Below, one piece after another: positions 62,833 through 64,000 of a DNA stretch of 64,000 nucleotides. Below the pieces are notes generated by a model. The model ran no database searches, was not told where the DNA came from, and saw only the letters and a list, made by a program, of their open reading frames with translations. Both the position numbers and the translations under genes were made by a program. Positions within the stretch are counted from its first letter, which is position 1. Each line of letters begins with the position of its first letter. The DNA is from Bacteroidales bacterium (GTDB lineage Bacteria > Bacteroidota > Bacteroidia > Bacteroidales > Tenuifilaceae), in the NCBI GenBank assembly GCA_003818205.1, contig RPRQ01000005.1:54517-118516 (forward strand), in the 5' to 3' direction.

Positions 62833-63771
62833 ATGAATAAGCAAATAGCTATTGGCGCTTTTATTAGCGGAAGTCATTTTTCATGTGCTGCGGTTGACAT
62901 TAATAAAAGAGAAATAATTCCCAACACATATTTTAAGGGCATGGTTGAAAATAATGCTTCAGCAGGTTTAATTCTCATGCTTTGGTCTGCCTATTTGAAA
63001 AAGACAATAGATGTTGTTGGAAAGGAAAACATAATTGGAATAGGTTGCTCTATACCTGGCCCCTTTGATTACCTAAACGGCATTGCTCGTTTTAAGGGAG
63101 TACCAAAATTTGAGGAGTTAAATGGAGTAAATATTGCCAAAGATTTTAAAAAACGCCTTGGGCTTGAAGAGAATACTCCCATTCGTTTTATTAATGATGC
63201 AATAGGTTTTGCCCTAGGAGAGGATTGGACACGAAAAACCAAAAGTTTTTCCAGCTCAATAGCGATAATGCTAGATGATGGATTTGGTTCTGCGTTTTTA
63301 AGAAATGGAATTCCAGTAATTAAAGGAGATACCGTTCCTCCAAAAGGAGTCATCTATAATATACCTTATAAAAAAGGAGTTGCTGATGATTATTTCTCAA
63401 CCAGAGGTATTCTAAATGCATATAAAGAGGCTGGGGGCATGGAGTTTAACAAAATATCTAGTCTAGTTAGCATTTTTAATAGCGATAAAAAAATACCGCT
63501 AATATTTAATGATTTTGGATATCGGTTAGCCGAATTTCTTTTGCCAATTTTTAAAAACTTTCATGCAGAAACATGTGTGTTTGGAGGTGAAATATCCGAT
63601 AATTTCAAACTCTTTAGCACATCATTCAATAATTATCTCGAACAAAACCATTTTTCGATTAATGTAGAAATTTCAGGTTCAAAAGATAATTCTTTTATTC
63701 TGGGTGCTTCAACATTGCTGATTGAACAATACTGGGTAAAATTAGCACCAATAATCCCTGAATTAGATTAA
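62833..63771 (+). CDS. ROK family sugar kinase/regulator-like protein
   Basis: This is a 312-residue ROK-fold protein: GCSIPGPFDYLNGIARFKGVP, then the catalytic-Asp segment FINDAIGFALGE (Asp122). The usual phosphate-binding GTGxGxG loop is changed to MLDDGFGSAFLRNG. The zinc-binding CxCGxxGCxE motif of most ROK proteins is absent, and there is no N-terminal winged helix, so it is a kinase-type rather than NagC-type member. Activity on a hexose is uncertain given the altered loop. It follows the HTCS gene on the same strand and probably belongs to the same glycan locus. Its stop codon overlaps a terminal inverted repeat (63768-63928). Confidence 0.8.
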   Translation: MNKQIAIGAFISGSHFSCAAVDINKREIIPNTYFKGMVENNASAGLILMLWSAYLKKTIDVVGKENIIGIGCSIPGPFDYLNGIARFKGVPKFEELNGVNIAKDFKKRLGLEENTPIRFINDAIGFALGEDWTRKTKSFSSSIAIMLDDGFGSAFLRNGIPVIKGDTVPPKGVIYNIPYKKGVADDYFSTRGILNAYKEAGGMEFNKISSLVSIFNSDKKIPLIFNDFGYRLAEFLLPIFKNFHAETCVFGGEISDNFKLFSTSFNNYLEQNHFSINVEISGSKDNSFILGASTLLIEQYWVKLAPIIPELD

Positions 63772-63928
63772 TTCTACTTTAACAGGTTAAAAAAAACACG
63801 AAAAATCAACCTAATTTACCCCTGTCTCTAAAGGGTGTAGGTTGATTTTCTGCATTCACTCTTTAGGGCTAGGGGTTAAAAATGCAGAAAAATCAAGTGT
63901 AAATCGAATCCTGTTAAAGTAGAATTAA
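63768..63928. mobile_element. Fold-back element F (161 bp) with perfect terminal inverted repeats
   Basis: The 19-bp perfect terminal inverted repeats are TTAATTCTACTTTAACAGG at the left and its exact complement at 63910-63928. Nested internal stems (AAAATCAACCTA/TAGGTTGATTTT and CTGCATT/AATGCAG) make nearly the whole element foldable. The left end overlaps the ROK stop codon. It could be a MITE or a large bidirectional terminator. Confidence 0.65.
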
Positions 63929-64000
63929 TGATAAATGATTTGTGCTTAACATGTCCATGCTAAAAGTCATAAAGGGGGAGTAAGACATTTGGTGCAATCA

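Overview
The window looks like a chromosomal segment of an anaerobic or fermentative Bacteroidota (Bacteroidales/Marinilabiliales-like). The evidence is Bacteroidota-type gene content: a type IX secretion C-terminal signal, a hybrid two-component system, GH92, DUF1573, Skp/OmpH and GxxExxY proteins, NADP-glutamate dehydrogenase, weak Shine-Dalgarno sequences and TAnnTTTG-like promoter motifs. Energy genes point to fermentation with ferredoxin: an electron-bifurcating-hydrogenase-type HydC/HydB pair, a tungsten/molybdenum aldehyde:ferredoxin oxidoreductase, an 8Fe ferredoxin, and MeaB plus PduO-type cobalamin adenosyltransferase (methylmalonyl-CoA branch). The species assignment is inference; no rRNA or tRNA gene was found.

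Layout. 1-3.1 kb: hydB (cut by the left edge), hydC and gdhA on the minus strand. 3.5-10.7 kb: two large paralogous receiver/PEP-synthase-like proteins, with a GxxExxY gene between them that sits inside ~95-bp direct repeats. 10.9-12.1 kb: two abutting MITE-like elements and a HEPN-MNT toxin-antitoxin pair. 12.2-18.4 kb: DUF3108 protein, a 21-bp minisatellite, a secreted subtilase with a T9SS tail, and a GIGTTNP-repeat surface protein. 18.4-21.4 kb: a repeat-rich spacer, a HEAT-like protein and a DUF364-ThiF-ThiS cluster. 21.6-33.8 kb: DivIC-like protein, NapC/NirT-type multiheme cytochrome, MGMT, MacB-like permease, GT2, OmpH, membrane hydrolase, rlmD, ferredoxin (too short for ordinary ORF cut-offs) and an M20 amidohydrolase. 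33.9-41.9 kb: DUF1573, meaB, small proteins, PduO, an ABC ATPase, an O-methyltransferase and recG.

42.0-52.1 kb is the most accessory-looking stretch: a secreted TPR-CHAT protease, a three-gene ABC-three-component (ABC-3C) defence-type operon with an Mrr-like nuclease domain, an ECF sigma/anti-sigma pair, two small outer-membrane beta-barrels and a beta-propeller lipoprotein. 52.2-54.3 kb holds the AOR. 55.0-63.8 kb is a compact glycan locus: GH92 lipoprotein, hybrid two-component sensor/regulator and a divergent ROK-family protein, with no SusC/SusD in view.

The intergenic DNA is unusually structured. I see several fold-back or MITE-like families with terminal inverted repeats, heptanucleotide tandem arrays, a dispersed CCTGCCT/AGGCAGG palindrome in at least six places, and several very long perfect palindromes. 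One MITE-like element is inserted inside a heptamer array, and another overlaps the stop codon of the ROK gene. No CRISPR array, transposase or integrase gene was seen.
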